From the NCBI RefSeq assembly GCF_003966265.1, contig NZ_RXNV01000001.1, positions 620,001 to 684,000 of the forward strand: a stretch of DNA of 64,000 bases, read 5' to 3'. This DNA comes from Shewanella atlantica (GTDB taxonomy: Bacteria; Pseudomonadota; Gammaproteobacteria; Enterobacterales; Shewanellaceae). Below the pieces are notes generated by a model that worked only from the letters and a program-made list of their open reading frames with translations, was not told the DNA's origin and ran no database searches. Both the position numbers and the translations under genes were made by a program. Each line of letters begins with the position of its first letter. The first letter of the stretch is position 1. Positions 9,331 to 17,121 of this stretch are shown here, one piece after another.

Positions 9331-9978
9331 ATGCAAGAAGTTCAATTTATCAGCCTACTATGGCTTATCGGTATCATTGCTGAAGCCATGACCGGTGCAT
9401 TATCTGCCGGGAAAAAACAGATGGACCTTTTTGGTGTTGTGATTATTGGCTGCGCCACTGCGATAGGCGGCGGAACCCTAAGAGACATGTTACTGGGTAA
9501 CTACCCGCTAATATGGGTAGAGAACGTACATTACCTGATAGCGATAGCCTTCGCTTCGCTTTTAACCGTACTAATCGCACCGGTAATGCGCTACCTGTCT
9601 AAACTATTCCTGGCTATCGATGCACTCGGGTTAGCCGTGTTTTCAATCATAGGTGCCCAGAAAACCTTGATGTTAGGTTTTAGCCCTGTCGTTGCTGTCG
9701 TAATGGGAGTTGTCACCGGAGTATTTGGTGGTGTGATCCGCGACATCTTGTGTAACCAGGTGCCATTGATTTTCAAGAAAGAGCTTTATGCCTTAGTCGC
9801 ACTGCTAACCGCGGGCCTATATGTTGGCCTCAAATCTTTTGAAATTGCAGAGACAATCAACTTAGCTATCTGCTTATCATTTGGTTTCAGCTTCAGAATG
9901 TTAGCGATTAAGTTTCACTGGGGCATGCCCAAGTTTGATTACCAATATGAGCACGGCCATGATGGCGCGTCGCACTAA
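9331..9978 (+). CDS. TRIC-like / UPF0126 membrane protein (YicG type)
   Basis: A 215-aa integral inner-membrane protein made of two homologous halves, each with the glycine-rich signature GGxxRDxL: GGGTLRDMLLG in the first and GGVIRDIL in the second. Bacterial members of this family are structurally related to trimeric intracellular cation (TRIC) channels. About seven membrane helices are visible. It has a short charged C-terminus (YQYEHGHDGASH). Single gene, ended by a strong terminator. The family is clear; the physiological ion or substrate in bacteria is not. Confidence 0.9.
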   Translation: MQEVQFISLLWLIGIIAEAMTGALSAGKKQMDLFGVVIIGCATAIGGGTLRDMLLGNYPLIWVENVHYLIAIAFASLLTVLIAPVMRYLSKLFLAIDALGLAVFSIIGAQKTLMLGFSPVVAVVMGVVTGVFGGVIRDILCNQVPLIFKKELYALVALLTAGLYVGLKSFEIAETINLAICLSFGFSFRMLAIKFHWGMPKFDYQYEHGHDGASH

Positions 9979-10040
9979 TATAGATCATAAACATGCGTTT
10001 TAGAACATAACAAAAACGCAGACATAAGTGTTCCAGACAC

Positions 10041-10070
10041 AAATAAGGTCGGCAGAGGCCGACCTTATTT
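10041..10070. terminator. Bidirectional terminator
   Basis: Perfect 13-bp stem (AAATAAGGTCGGC and its complement) with an AGAG loop between convergent genes. It is directly preceded by the 19-mer ACATAAGTGTTCCWGACAC also found before the yggX terminator. Confidence 0.92.
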
Positions 10071-10101
10071 GTTATTACTCTTACCTGATAATCCAATCGA
10101 A

Positions 10102-10926
10102 TTATACTGAAGGCGTCTCCTTCAGATGAAGATCCATCTGCGGATATGGAATACCGATATTGGCTTCATCGAGAGCTATTTTAATCTGCTCAAGCAGTTC
10201 GAAATATGCAGGCCAGTAATCGCTGCCTTTAACCCAGGGACGAACCACAAAGTTAACCGAGGAATCGGCAAGCTCAGAGATAGCAATCGTATAAGCAGGA
10301 TCTTTTAAGACATACTGGTTATTCTCAACGATTGTGGTCAACACCTTCTTAGCTTCGGCTAAATTGGCATCATATGACACACCTATCACTAAGTCGACAC
10401 GACGTGTATCCATGGCTGAATAGTTAACAATAGTCCCATCCATCATCGCCGAGTTAGGTGCAATAATCAGCTTATTGTCCGGTGTTAACAGCTTGGTCGA
10501 GAAAATCGTGATCTCATCGACGGTACCCGAGATACCCGCAGCATCAACATAGTCACCTACACGACAAGGACGGAACAGAACCATCAAGACACCTGAAGCA
10601 AAATTTGACAGTGAGCCCTGCAGCGCCAAGCCAACGGCTAAACCGGCGGCACCAATAACAGCGACTAAAGATGCGGTTTGAACGCCTAGCTGTCCCAATG
10701 TCGCAACGACCGTGAACGCGAATACCAGTGACCAGGCAATATTAGATACAAAAGAGACCACTGTCGGATCAATTTTACGTTTGGTCATCAACTTATCAGA
10801 TAGTTTCTTAGCAACACCAGCCAGATACTTACCGACAAGGAAAATGACAATTGCAAAAATAATTTTCATTCCATAGGCTACGATAAGCTCTGGTGCTTGC
10901 TCGATCAAACCTTCCAAGTTTTCCAT
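10102..10926 (-). CDS. mscS: Small-conductance mechanosensitive channel
   Basis: Homoheptameric inner-membrane channel that opens under membrane tension to release solutes during hypo-osmotic shock. At 274 aa it matches E. coli MscS (286 aa). Three membrane helices are followed by a soluble beta domain. The pore helix TM3 shows the Gly/Ala packing pattern GAAGLAVGLALQGSLSNFASG followed by VLMVLFRPCRVGDYV, the MscS signature. The C-terminal part carries SVNFVVRPWV and ends IPYPQMDLHL, as in MscS proteins. Single gene, convergent with the TRIC-like gene. Confidence 0.94.
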   Translation of the reverse strand: MENLEGLIEQAPELIVAYGMKIIFAIVIFLVGKYLAGVAKKLSDKLMTKRKIDPTVVSFVSNIAWSLVFAFTVVATLGQLGVQTASLVAVIGAAGLAVGLALQGSLSNFASGVLMVLFRPCRVGDYVDAAGISGTVDEITIFSTKLLTPDNKLIIAPNSAMMDGTIVNYSAMDTRRVDLVIGVSYDANLAEAKKVLTTIVENNQYVLKDPAYTIAISELADSSVNFVVRPWVKGSDYWPAYFELLEQIKIALDEANIGIPYPQMDLHLKETPSV

Positions 10927-11006
10927 TTAATAACTCCCTAAAAATTAACCAAACACAGTTTGGACATATCAAAATTCAAAAATTACGGCCAAAGCCTTTT
11001 TCTCAA

Positions 11007-11576
11007 TTATTCATTCAAATCCACGACAAACTCGACTCGTCGATTTAAGGCTCTCCCTTCAGGCTTTTCGTTGCTGGCAACAGGTGATTCAATCCCCATT
11101 CCTTTTACAACAAAACGCGAAGAACTAAAGCCATAATCCTCCACCAATATTTGCTTTACTGCGACGGCTCTTTGAGCCGATAACTTTTGGTTTAAGTCCA
11201 AAGTTCCCATAGAGTCTGTATACCCCAGAAGACAAAGGTTCACATCATAGCGTTGCAGAAATTGCTTTAATCTCGCCAAGGTCTTCCACTGAGAAAACAT
11301 CACTTCAGCCTTAGCAAATTCAAAATTGAGCGGCAACTCACTGAGTTCACTACAATTGGGCGGGTAAACTTCACCAGAGGTTGTGCTTAAGCATATACTT
11401 TTAAATTCGGCCTGTTTCTCACAACCGGCGGCATCGACCCGAGCACCTGAGCGGGTATCCGGACAGGCATCCTTCATATCAGGAACGCCATCATGATCGC
11501 TATCGCTCCAGCTAAATGCCGTAGAACTAAGTATCACGCCTGCAATACATAGAAAACTGAGCATAAGTTGTTTCAT
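11007..11576 (-). CDS. OmpA-family peptidoglycan-associated protein
   Basis: Exported protein of 189 aa. The signal peptide runs to about residue 22 (STAFS). It is followed by one thrombospondin type 3 calcium-binding motif, DSDHDGVPDMKDACPDT, and then a C-terminal OmpA domain (about 75-189) with the peptidoglycan-binding core GYTDSMGTLDLNQKLSAQRAVAVK and NRRVEFVV. It lacks a membrane beta-barrel, so it is probably a periplasmic cell-wall anchor protein. ATG at 11576 has GGGATAAAG upstream and is preferred over the in-frame GTG one codon earlier. Single gene. Confidence 0.88.
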   Translation of the reverse strand: MKQLMLSFLCIAGVILSSTAFSWSDSDHDGVPDMKDACPDTRSGARVDAAGCEKQAEFKSICLSTTSGEVYPPNCSELSELPLNFEFAKAEVMFSQWKTLARLKQFLQRYDVNLCLLGYTDSMGTLDLNQKLSAQRAVAVKQILVEDYGFSSSRFVVKGMGIESPVASNEKPEGRALNRRVEFVVDLNE

Positions 11577-11989
11577 CACTTTATCCCGCAGCCTTATATA
11601 ACTATTACTTGAAACTATAAACTTTCATATCATATCGAACCAGCCAGCTTAAACACTTGCCTTCACGACTTTTCTACAATGTTAACTACTTATTTTAACA
11701 GAAACAAAGTGGGTAGGCTGAACTAATACCAATCGGTATAAGAATAACAAACAGAAAGGGGGAAATATTCTTATGGATGACAAACGTTAAACAGGAACAT
11801 ATGTAATAAACATAGCACTTGCCAGTGCTGCTATTCCTCATCCCTATTAATATAGTGCTATTTTGCCCCCTCCTGCGGCCGAAGAGTATTTTATATCTAT
11901 CTGCGTAATTATCAAAGCTAAAGCAGTAAAAACTCAATAACTATCGCAGCCAAATACTCTCCTCCGCCTTCAGGGCAATTAATGAATAA
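11577..11989. other. Intergenic region with dispersed palindrome
   Basis: 413 bp between two minus-strand genes. Its one distinct element is a copy of the TAATACCAATCGGTATAA palindrome at 11724-11741. An 80-codon frame on the minus strand (11695-11937) spans that repeat and lacks a ribosome binding site, so I do not call a gene. Confidence 0.5.
11724..11741. repeat. Dispersed palindrome, TAATACCAATCGGTATAA
   Basis: One of seven copies in this window of an 18-bp near-palindrome (others at 13371, 16917, 28414, 29564, 29864 and 29879). All lie between genes. Confidence 0.85.
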
Positions 11990-12400
11990 TTATGCTATTT
12001 GCATCTGACTTCTGAAATAGTCATAGCACCAGTTAAACACAATCGCATAAACAAAGAAGAAAATTAAGAATGCCGCCTCAAGAAGAAGGGCTGCGGTTAA
12101 ACTTATACCTAAAAACCATGCAACCAAGGGCACTGTGACAAAAATGATTCCACCTTCGAAGCCGAGGGTATGTCCGAACCTCATTAACAAGCTACGTGAT
12201 GAACGCTCTGCACCAAATTGCTTATCAAACCAGATATTGTAAAAATAATTCCAAATTACGGCGTAAACACTCAAGCCCACCCCCACCGCAACCAAAGAGG
12301 AGGCGTCTTTATCATTGAACATGGTGGCCAAAGGCACTACGATCGCCAAGGCTAATAACTCAAATAAAATTGCGTGAAATACTCTCTCTCTGGTCTTCAT
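11990..12400 (-). CDS. PACE-family efflux transporter (AceI-like)
   Basis: A 136-aa inner-membrane protein with four predicted helices and two repeated halves, as expected of proteobacterial antimicrobial compound efflux (PACE) transporters, which export chlorhexidine and related biocides or polyamines. Family marks are the early acidic residue in HAILFELLAL, the WNYFYNIWFD segment at the end of helix 2, and the mirrored FNWCYDYFR at the end of helix 4. RERxxHAxxFE at the start is also characteristic. It is divergent from a LysR regulator across 84 bp, the same arrangement as aceI-aceR in Acinetobacter, which suggests that regulator controls it. Confidence 0.9.
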   Translation of the reverse strand: MKTRERVFHAILFELLALAIVVPLATMFNDKDASSLVAVGVGLSVYAVIWNYFYNIWFDKQFGAERSSRSLLMRFGHTLGFEGGIIFVTVPLVAWFLGISLTAALLLEAAFLIFFFVYAIVFNWCYDYFRSQMQIA

Positions 12401-12484
12401 ATTAATGCTCCAATCTCTTAACTTGAAGCCATTATCATCTAGATGTAAGATACTTAAAAATTAGATACCATCACAATTACTGAT

Positions 12485-13363
12485 ATGTCTACCATTGAAC
12501 AGCTCATCTCATTCGTCACTACCGTTGAATCAGGCTCATTCTCTGCGGCTGCGAGAAAATTAGGTAAAGTACAATCTGCGGTCAGTCAAAATATTATGAA
12601 TATGGAGATAGACACTGACCTGCAGTTATTTGACAGAAACGGACGTTACCCAAAACTCACCAAGGCCGGAGAGAAGCTTCTGCCTCAGGCGAAAGCCGTC
12701 ATAGCGCAGCACAGACGTCTGGATCAACAGGTAAAAGCATTAGAATCGGAGGAGGAGCTAAAACTGACTCTTGCTATCGATGAAGGGATCCCCTATTCAG
12801 GGTTGGTCGACCTTCTGCCACAACTGGAGGCGCAACACCCGCAACTTCAACTGGAGTTTCTATGCGCATCCAGCCAAGACGTCATTCAGTTAGTGGCCGA
12901 TAAACGAGCGACTTCCGGTCTGGTATTCAGCGAAAATGTCTACCCCGAGATGCTCGATTTCGAAACTCTGGGCACGGTTCAATTCGAACTATTAGTTAGC
13001 CCAAAACATGCTCTGGCACAAACTGATGCCGCTCATGTCGATATTCTGAAACTTCACAGACAACTGGTTATTGGCTCTCAGGGCTCGAAAGTCACCTGGT
13101 TTAATCAGGCCCACTCTCCCGATGTTTGGTATGCAGATAACTACTATGTATTGCTTGAATTGGCAAAATCAGGATTTGGTTGGACACTGCTTCCACTGCA
13201 CTTAGCGGAAGATGCCATTAACAAAAAACAGCTCTGTAAAGTTCCGGTACAATTCGAACAGCTTGGTTGGCAGGCAAATGTGGACGTTATTCAACATACC
13301 GCGATGGAAACCTCGGCAAACCGTTCTCTTCGAAAGCTGTTAAGAAGGCTGCTTCAGATGTGA
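12485..13363 (+). CDS. LysR-family transcriptional regulator, likely controls the PACE gene
   Basis: A 292-aa LysR-type regulator. The winged helix-turn-helix is at residues 1-60 (LISFVTTVESGSFSAAARKLGKVQSAVSQNIMNME), and the effector domain follows from about 90. Its divergent position from a PACE efflux gene with an 84-bp spacer matches the AceR/AceI pattern, so an inducer-dependent activator of that pump is likely. Within the spacer, two AGATAC repeats sit about 16 bp apart (TAAGATACTTAAAAATTAGATACC region), a possible binding area. The start ATG has only a weak ribosome binding site. Family secure, target inferred from position. Confidence 0.92.
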   Translation: MSTIEQLISFVTTVESGSFSAAARKLGKVQSAVSQNIMNMEIDTDLQLFDRNGRYPKLTKAGEKLLPQAKAVIAQHRRLDQQVKALESEEELKLTLAIDEGIPYSGLVDLLPQLEAQHPQLQLEFLCASSQDVIQLVADKRATSGLVFSENVYPEMLDFETLGTVQFELLVSPKHALAQTDAAHVDILKLHRQLVIGSQGSKVTWFNQAHSPDVWYADNYYVLLELAKSGFGWTLLPLHLAEDAINKKQLCKVPVQFEQLGWQANVDVIQHTAMETSANRSLRKLLRRLLQM

Positions 13364-13370
13364 GTCTGAG

Positions 13371-13389
13371 TTAATACCGATCGGTATAA
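13371..13389. repeat. Dispersed palindrome, TTAATACCGATCGGTATAA
   Basis: Copy of the dispersed palindrome with a fully symmetric centre (ATACCGATCGGTAT). It lies just after the stop of the LysR gene, between convergent genes. Confidence 0.85.
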
Positions 13390-13447
13390 GGGGCTTGAAG
13401 CCAATAGACCCCAAGCACTCCTGAAAAGCTTACCGCAACACTTTAAA

Positions 13448-13900
13448 TTAAGAGCTTAAAGATGAAGCCTGGGCATACCAATTTGACCACACAGGCTTTT
13501 CCGGTGGCTCAACTTGCGATTGCATTCCCTCGAGTAAACGTATCAATAACTGGCGATCTTCCGCTATGGTCGAGTAAAAGAGTGGATCATAAAAGCAACG
13601 ACGTTGAACAGGTTCCAATTGTGTATCAAAGCCCAGATCGACTCCTTTCAAGCATAGCTCTCTGGCCTTGCCATGCAAAGCATGCACATCGGTATCGGCT
13701 AACAGATGAGCGACAGGCCCCATCAATAGGATAAGAGACATTCGCCCAGGTGGTGTTCTCTGCCAATCATTGAGTTTCCCCTGTTTGGCTTGCTGTAAAA
13801 GTGCCTCCCACTCCGATTGCACCTGAGTCGAAAGAGACTTTGCCTCTACACCCTCACCCTTTTCATACTCTGTAAACCACTGTTTTAGAAACTGCTCCAT
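13448..13900 (-). CDS. DUF924-like protein
   Basis: A 150-aa cytosolic, helical protein. The stretch WEALLQQAKQGKLNDWQRTPPGRMSLILLMGP resembles the DUF924 family, where a similar helix pair and the WRxTPxGRLALILLLDQ motif occur. It then deviates: the usual DQFPRNxYR motif is replaced by MGPVAHLLADTD. Later parts (KGVDLGFDTQLEPVQRRCFYDPLFYS) correspond to the family's region before YxPFEHSE, again altered (the E-H is missing). It is shorter than typical members (about 180 aa), so it may be a diverged or reduced member. No function is known for the family. Confidence 0.7.
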   Translation of the reverse strand: MEQFLKQWFTEYEKGEGVEAKSLSTQVQSEWEALLQQAKQGKLNDWQRTPPGRMSLILLMGPVAHLLADTDVHALHGKARELCLKGVDLGFDTQLEPVQRRCFYDPLFYSTIAEDRQLLIRLLEGMQSQVEPPEKPVWSNWYAQASSLSS

Positions 13901-14136
13901 TTCGCACCACTCACTTCAACAATACAGTCATAAAAATCGAGAGTACCATTCACAGCAAGCACTAGGATGTTGGACTTTAGTCTAGACTCGTATAAGTTCA
14001 CACAAATTATGCCGCTCCAGCTCTCATTTTCTGATATCGAGTCACTAAATGTGTTTTTACAAGCATCTATTTTAAATAGAAATTATCGCTATCATGAATA
14101 GATATTTAGATTGAACTCAGAAGAAAGCGCATAAAA

Positions 14137-14165
14137 AAGGGGAGCATATTAAATATGCTCCCCTT
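14137..14165 (-). terminator. Terminator of the DUF4136 lipoprotein gene
   Basis: Stem AAGGGGAGCATATT and its complement, almost continuous, with a run of six T on the minus strand side. It lies 20 bp after the stop of the minus-strand gene. Confidence 0.9.
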
Positions 14166-14184
14166 GTTATTAGACACTAACCCG

Positions 14185-14745
14185 CTATTTTGCTTCCGGC
14201 TTAGGGGGATAGTTCAACAACATTTCAGAGATAGCTTTATTGACTACTTCGACTCTCTCTTCCGGCGTATTCTTTTCACGGATAGTATCGGCTACAGAGC
14301 CACGCCATATCAGCTTGCCGGTTTCTCTATCAACCATATCTAAAATTAAGGTTCCAACCTCATACTCACGAACCGTTGTCTGAGTATGCATAGATCCGCC
14401 CATGCCCCATCGAGAAGAATAATAGGGGTTATAACCAAAGTTTGTATTGAAGGTATCTACGTTAATCTTCTTATCTACCTTGGTGAGGTAATTCACCAAA
14501 ATATCTGCTGTTTGAGGATCACTGAGTGTAACGCCCTTCATTGAAAGCTGGCTATCGACAGCTGCGCGTACACGTTGATCCATCAAGCCATCTAAATGGT
14601 AACTGGTATCCTGGTTTTTCTGTTCAACCCAGGCATAGGTTTTCACATCACTAAAATTAGCCGCAGGATCATAATCTGAACTTGTCTTCATCGAACTACA
14701 GGCGCTCAACGCCATTGCAGTCAAAACAACTATAACTTTTTTCAT
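14185..14745 (-). CDS. DUF4136 lipoprotein
   Basis: A 186-aa lipoprotein with lipobox LSAC (Cys16). The mature part has the DUF4136 pattern: YDPAANFSDVKTYAWV near the start, DQRVRAAVDSQLSMKGV in the middle, TADILVNY, and GTLILDMVDRETGKLIWRGSVAD near the end. Members are envelope lipoproteins of unknown role. A Tyr/Gly/Met-rich loop (NFGYNPYYSSRWGMGGSMH) precedes the last beta strands. It is monocistronic and divergent from the Fur-boxed membrane protein gene. Confidence 0.9.
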   Translation of the reverse strand: MKKVIVVLTAMALSACSSMKTSSDYDPAANFSDVKTYAWVEQKNQDTSYHLDGLMDQRVRAAVDSQLSMKGVTLSDPQTADILVNYLTKVDKKINVDTFNTNFGYNPYYSSRWGMGGSMHTQTTVREYEVGTLILDMVDRETGKLIWRGSVADTIREKNTPEERVEVVNKAISEMLLNYPPKPEAK

Positions 14746-14878
14746 CTTAAAACCCCGTCAAATCTTAAATTTACACAATACATATTTAAATATCAGCTTA
14801 CATAGCAATCTTATGATCTACAACTCAATTTTGTATGAAAGCTTGTATCGTTCAGCTTGACTTAAGCTCCAACCTAAA

Positions 14879-14893
14879 TGATAATGATTATCA
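14879..14893 (+). promoter_or_regulatory. Fur box
   Basis: TGATAAT-G-ATTATCA, a perfect 7-1-7 inverted repeat matching the classical Fur (ferric uptake regulator) site. It lies 23 bp upstream of the ATG at 14917 and 134 bp upstream of the divergent DUF4136 gene. Confidence 0.85.
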
Positions 14894-14916
14894 ATCACGT
14901 GATATTGGAGTTATCT

Positions 14917-15234
14917 ATGTTTTGGTTTGCAACCGCCTTTCTTATTTCGGCCGCTGTTTACATGTTTGCCCCGGTTAAGGCCACAGCCCAAGCAGAGAGT
15001 TACTCTGATAAGCTCAACCTTGGTGATCTCAGCTTGTTAATATTACCAGCCGGAGTACTGGTCTGGTTGATGTTTTCCCTACTCAGCGGGGACACAAACA
15101 GCTATGGTGCAGCATCGATTGGCTTTGTACTTACTGCCTGCTCAATAGCATTGCCTAAACTTCATAAATTCATCCTCCCCTGCGCAGCACTAACCGCAAT
15201 CTCACTCTTAATAGGAGTCGCACAGGCTATTTAA
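14917..15234 (+). CDS. Small integral membrane protein under a Fur box
   Basis: I do not recognise the family. The ATG at 14917 is chosen because GGAG stands six bases upstream; an upstream in-frame start at 14878 would put the Fur box inside the coding region. The 105-aa product is almost all membrane: helices at about 1-20, 36-55, 60-80 and 83-103, with a short polar loop (TAQAESYSDKLNLGD). No metal-binding motif is visible. The perfect Fur box just upstream predicts expression in iron-poor conditions, so a role in iron homeostasis or iron-linked energy coupling is possible. It is followed by its own terminator, so it is a one-gene unit. Confidence 0.82.
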   Translation: MFWFATAFLISAAVYMFAPVKATAQAESYSDKLNLGDLSLLILPAGVLVWLMFSLLSGDTNSYGAASIGFVLTACSIALPKLHKFILPCAALTAISLLIGVAQAI

Positions 15235-15339
15235 GTCATTCTTATTGCCGGCAGACATTGAGCCTTATGTCAGTTAGAGGCAATTTCGGAATTGCTCCAA
15301 CTTATCTATATCCCTGCAAATGAGTAGATAATTGTCCAT

Positions 15340-15368
15340 TGACCACCATGTGTGGTCATTTTTTATTT
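15340..15368 (+). terminator. Terminator of the Fur-boxed gene
   Basis: Stem TGACCAC / GTGGTCA, 5-nt loop, followed by TTTTTTATTT. It lies between the membrane protein gene and the SUI1-like gene, so the latter has its own promoter or start region after it. Confidence 0.85.
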
Positions 15369-15439
15369 CTACGTTTTGTATTCACATCATTCTTCAATTT
15401 GTTAGACTCTGCTTATCATCGCTAATTAATGACGCTCCC

Positions 15440-15769
15440 ATGAAAAAAGACTCAAATGTTTCTCTTGTTTATAGTACAGATATTGGCAGGATCTCCTCTG
15501 AAATCGAAACGCCTCAGGCACCTGTAGGTGATGGAATCATTAGGATCCACAAAGACAGCAAGGGCCGTAAAGGAAAAGGGGTCTCTATCATTAAAGGCCT
15601 TGGATTAAATGAGAAAGAGCTGAAAGCTTTGGCACAAAAATTAAAAAAACAGTGCGGTTGTGGCGGTACAGTAAAAGAGTTCAATATTGAGGTTCAAACT
15701 GATAATAGAGAACAGTTAAAGACCCTATTAGAGAAGCTCAATTACAAGGTTAAATTAGCCGGCGGTTAA
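15440..15769 (+). CDS. SUI1/eIF1-like translation factor, YciH type
   Basis: A 109-aa protein homologous to eukaryotic eIF1/SUI1 and bacterial YciH. The SUI1 core is clear: [37 protein letters not shown], with the CGCGGT loop. It should be cytosolic and bind the small ribosomal subunit. The reading frame is open upstream to 15332, but that part contains a terminator hairpin and lacks homology, so the ATG at 15440 is used. The ribosome binding site is weak. It precedes yqgE by 46 bp and may be co-transcribed with it. Confidence 0.92.
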   Translation: MKKDSNVSLVYSTDIGRISSEIETPQAPVGDGIIRIHKDSKGRKGKGVSIIKGLGLNEKELKALAQKLKKQCGCGGTVKEFNIEVQTDNREQLKTLLEKLNYKVKLAGG

Positions 15770-15815
15770 TCTCCATATTCAATATAGCTGGCCTATTCCC
15801 TTTAGTGGAGCTCAA

Positions 15816-16376
15816 ATGGAAAGTTTACAAAATCACTTTTTAATCGCTATGCCCTCACTTAAAGACACTTTCTTTGAACGTTCGGTGATCTACATCTGCG
15901 AACACGACGAAAAAGGCGCGATGGGAATAATGATAAATCGCCCTATTGGTATAGAGGTCAATGAGCTCCTGCTTCAGATGCAACTCAAAGAGGAGCCTGA
16001 ACTTATCACCTCTTTAGGCGCAAAAGTCCTCGTAGGTGGGCCTGTAACTCCTGAAAGAGGATTTGTACTTCACACTCCTCAATCAACCTGGAACAACAGC
16101 CAGTCACTCACTGACGAACTCATGCTAACCACATCAAGAGATGTATTGTCGGCATTGGGAAGTAATACCGCCCCGGAGCAGTTCATTGTTGCATTAGGTT
16201 ATGCTGGATGGAGCCGAGATCAGCTTGAACAGGAACTGGCTGAAAATACCTGGTTATCTATTCCTGCCACTGCTGAGCTGCTATTTTCTACCGAATATGA
16301 AGATCGTTGGCAACAAGCCACCGAATCCCTGGGCTTCGATATATGGCAGTTGTCTAACCAAACCGGTCACGCATAG
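15816..16376 (+). CDS. yqgE: YqgE/AlgH family protein
   Basis: A 186-aa cytosolic protein of the UPF0301 (YqgE/AlgH) family. Diagnostic blocks are the N-terminal [53 protein letters not shown], and the C-terminal [22 protein letters not shown]. It lies directly before ruvX, as in many proteobacteria; the biochemical function is not established. GTGGAG about nine bases upstream supports the start. Confidence 0.94.
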   Translation: MESLQNHFLIAMPSLKDTFFERSVIYICEHDEKGAMGIMINRPIGIEVNELLLQMQLKEEPELITSLGAKVLVGGPVTPERGFVLHTPQSTWNNSQSLTDELMLTTSRDVLSALGSNTAPEQFIVALGYAGWSRDQLEQELAENTWLSIPATAELLFSTEYEDRWQQATESLGFDIWQLSNQTGHA

Positions 16377-16488
16377 TCAGGTCAGACATAGTCGGATCTG
16401 GCTGAGCCAGCTCAATCTTCGAGCAACAAACCAGGCTTGGGTTAGATACTCTAAAGCCATATTCCAACAATTTATTAAGAAGTTATTT

Positions 16489-16908
16489 ATGAGTTCATTA
16501 ACTGTTTTAGGATTCGATTACGGCACTAAGAGTATAGGCGTCGCCATAGGGCAATCGCTTACCGGTAGCGCTAACCCCCTGTTGTCTATTAAGGCTGTCG
16601 ATGGGATCCCTAAGTGGGAAGAGATAGGCATGCTGATAGAGGAGTGGAAACCCGACCTGGTCGTTGTAGGCCTACCTCTGAACATGGATGGCTCTGAGCA
16701 GGAGATGACACAGAGAGCCAAGAAGTTTGCCAATCGACTCAATGGGCGATTTGGGGTCAAGATCGCCACTCAAGATGAACGTCTCACGACCGCCGATGCA
16801 AAGGCCAGACTATTTGAGATGGGCGGCTATAAAGCGCTAACTAAGGGACAGGTCGATGCAATGTCGGCGGTATTGATCATCGAAAGTTATTTCGAAAGCA
16901 TGTATTAA
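16489..16908 (+). CDS. ruvX: Putative pre-16S rRNA nuclease / Holliday junction resolvase-like
   Basis: YqgF-family RNase H-fold protein of 139 aa, implicated in processing the 5' end of 16S rRNA. Catalytic acidic residues are in [12 protein letters not shown] (first Asp), [17 protein letters not shown] and [10 protein letters not shown]. The long open frame begins at 16201 inside yqgE, but homology begins at [12 protein letters not shown], so ATG 16489 is the start. It follows yqgE by 112 bp. A dispersed palindrome and a strong terminator lie downstream. Confidence 0.95.
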   Translation: MSSLTVLGFDYGTKSIGVAIGQSLTGSANPLLSIKAVDGIPKWEEIGMLIEEWKPDLVVVGLPLNMDGSEQEMTQRAKKFANRLNGRFGVKIATQDERLTTADAKARLFEMGGYKALTKGQVDAMSAVLIIESYFESMY

Positions 16909-16916
16909 GAGGCGAG

Positions 16917-16941
16917 TAATACCAATCAATATTGGTGTAAA
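16917..16941. repeat. Dispersed palindrome, variant
   Basis: TAATACCAATCAATATTGGTGTA: a longer variant of the dispersed palindrome, between ruvX and its terminator. Confidence 0.75.
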
Positions 16942-17061
16942 GTTTCCCCGCTGATATGACACAAGCAGTCACATTGAAAATAGAGTCTTAGAGGCTCAGT
17001 CCCAAGGCATCACTTGGCTAAAATCCTTGTGAACATTGAGAATAGTTATCTAGCTATGAAC

Positions 17062-17093
17062 AAAAAACCAGCGTATGGCAACGCTGGTTTTTT
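17062..17093. terminator. Bidirectional terminator between ruvX and pilU
   Basis: Perfect 12-bp stem AAAAAACCAGCG / CGCTGGTTTTTT with an 8-nt loop. Confidence 0.93.
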
Positions 17094-17121
17094 AGTTTAA
17101 GACCCATAGATCATGAAACGA

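Noticed and set aside
11695..11937. 80-codon minus-strand frame
   Set aside because: Includes a dispersed palindrome as coding sequence and lacks a translation signal.
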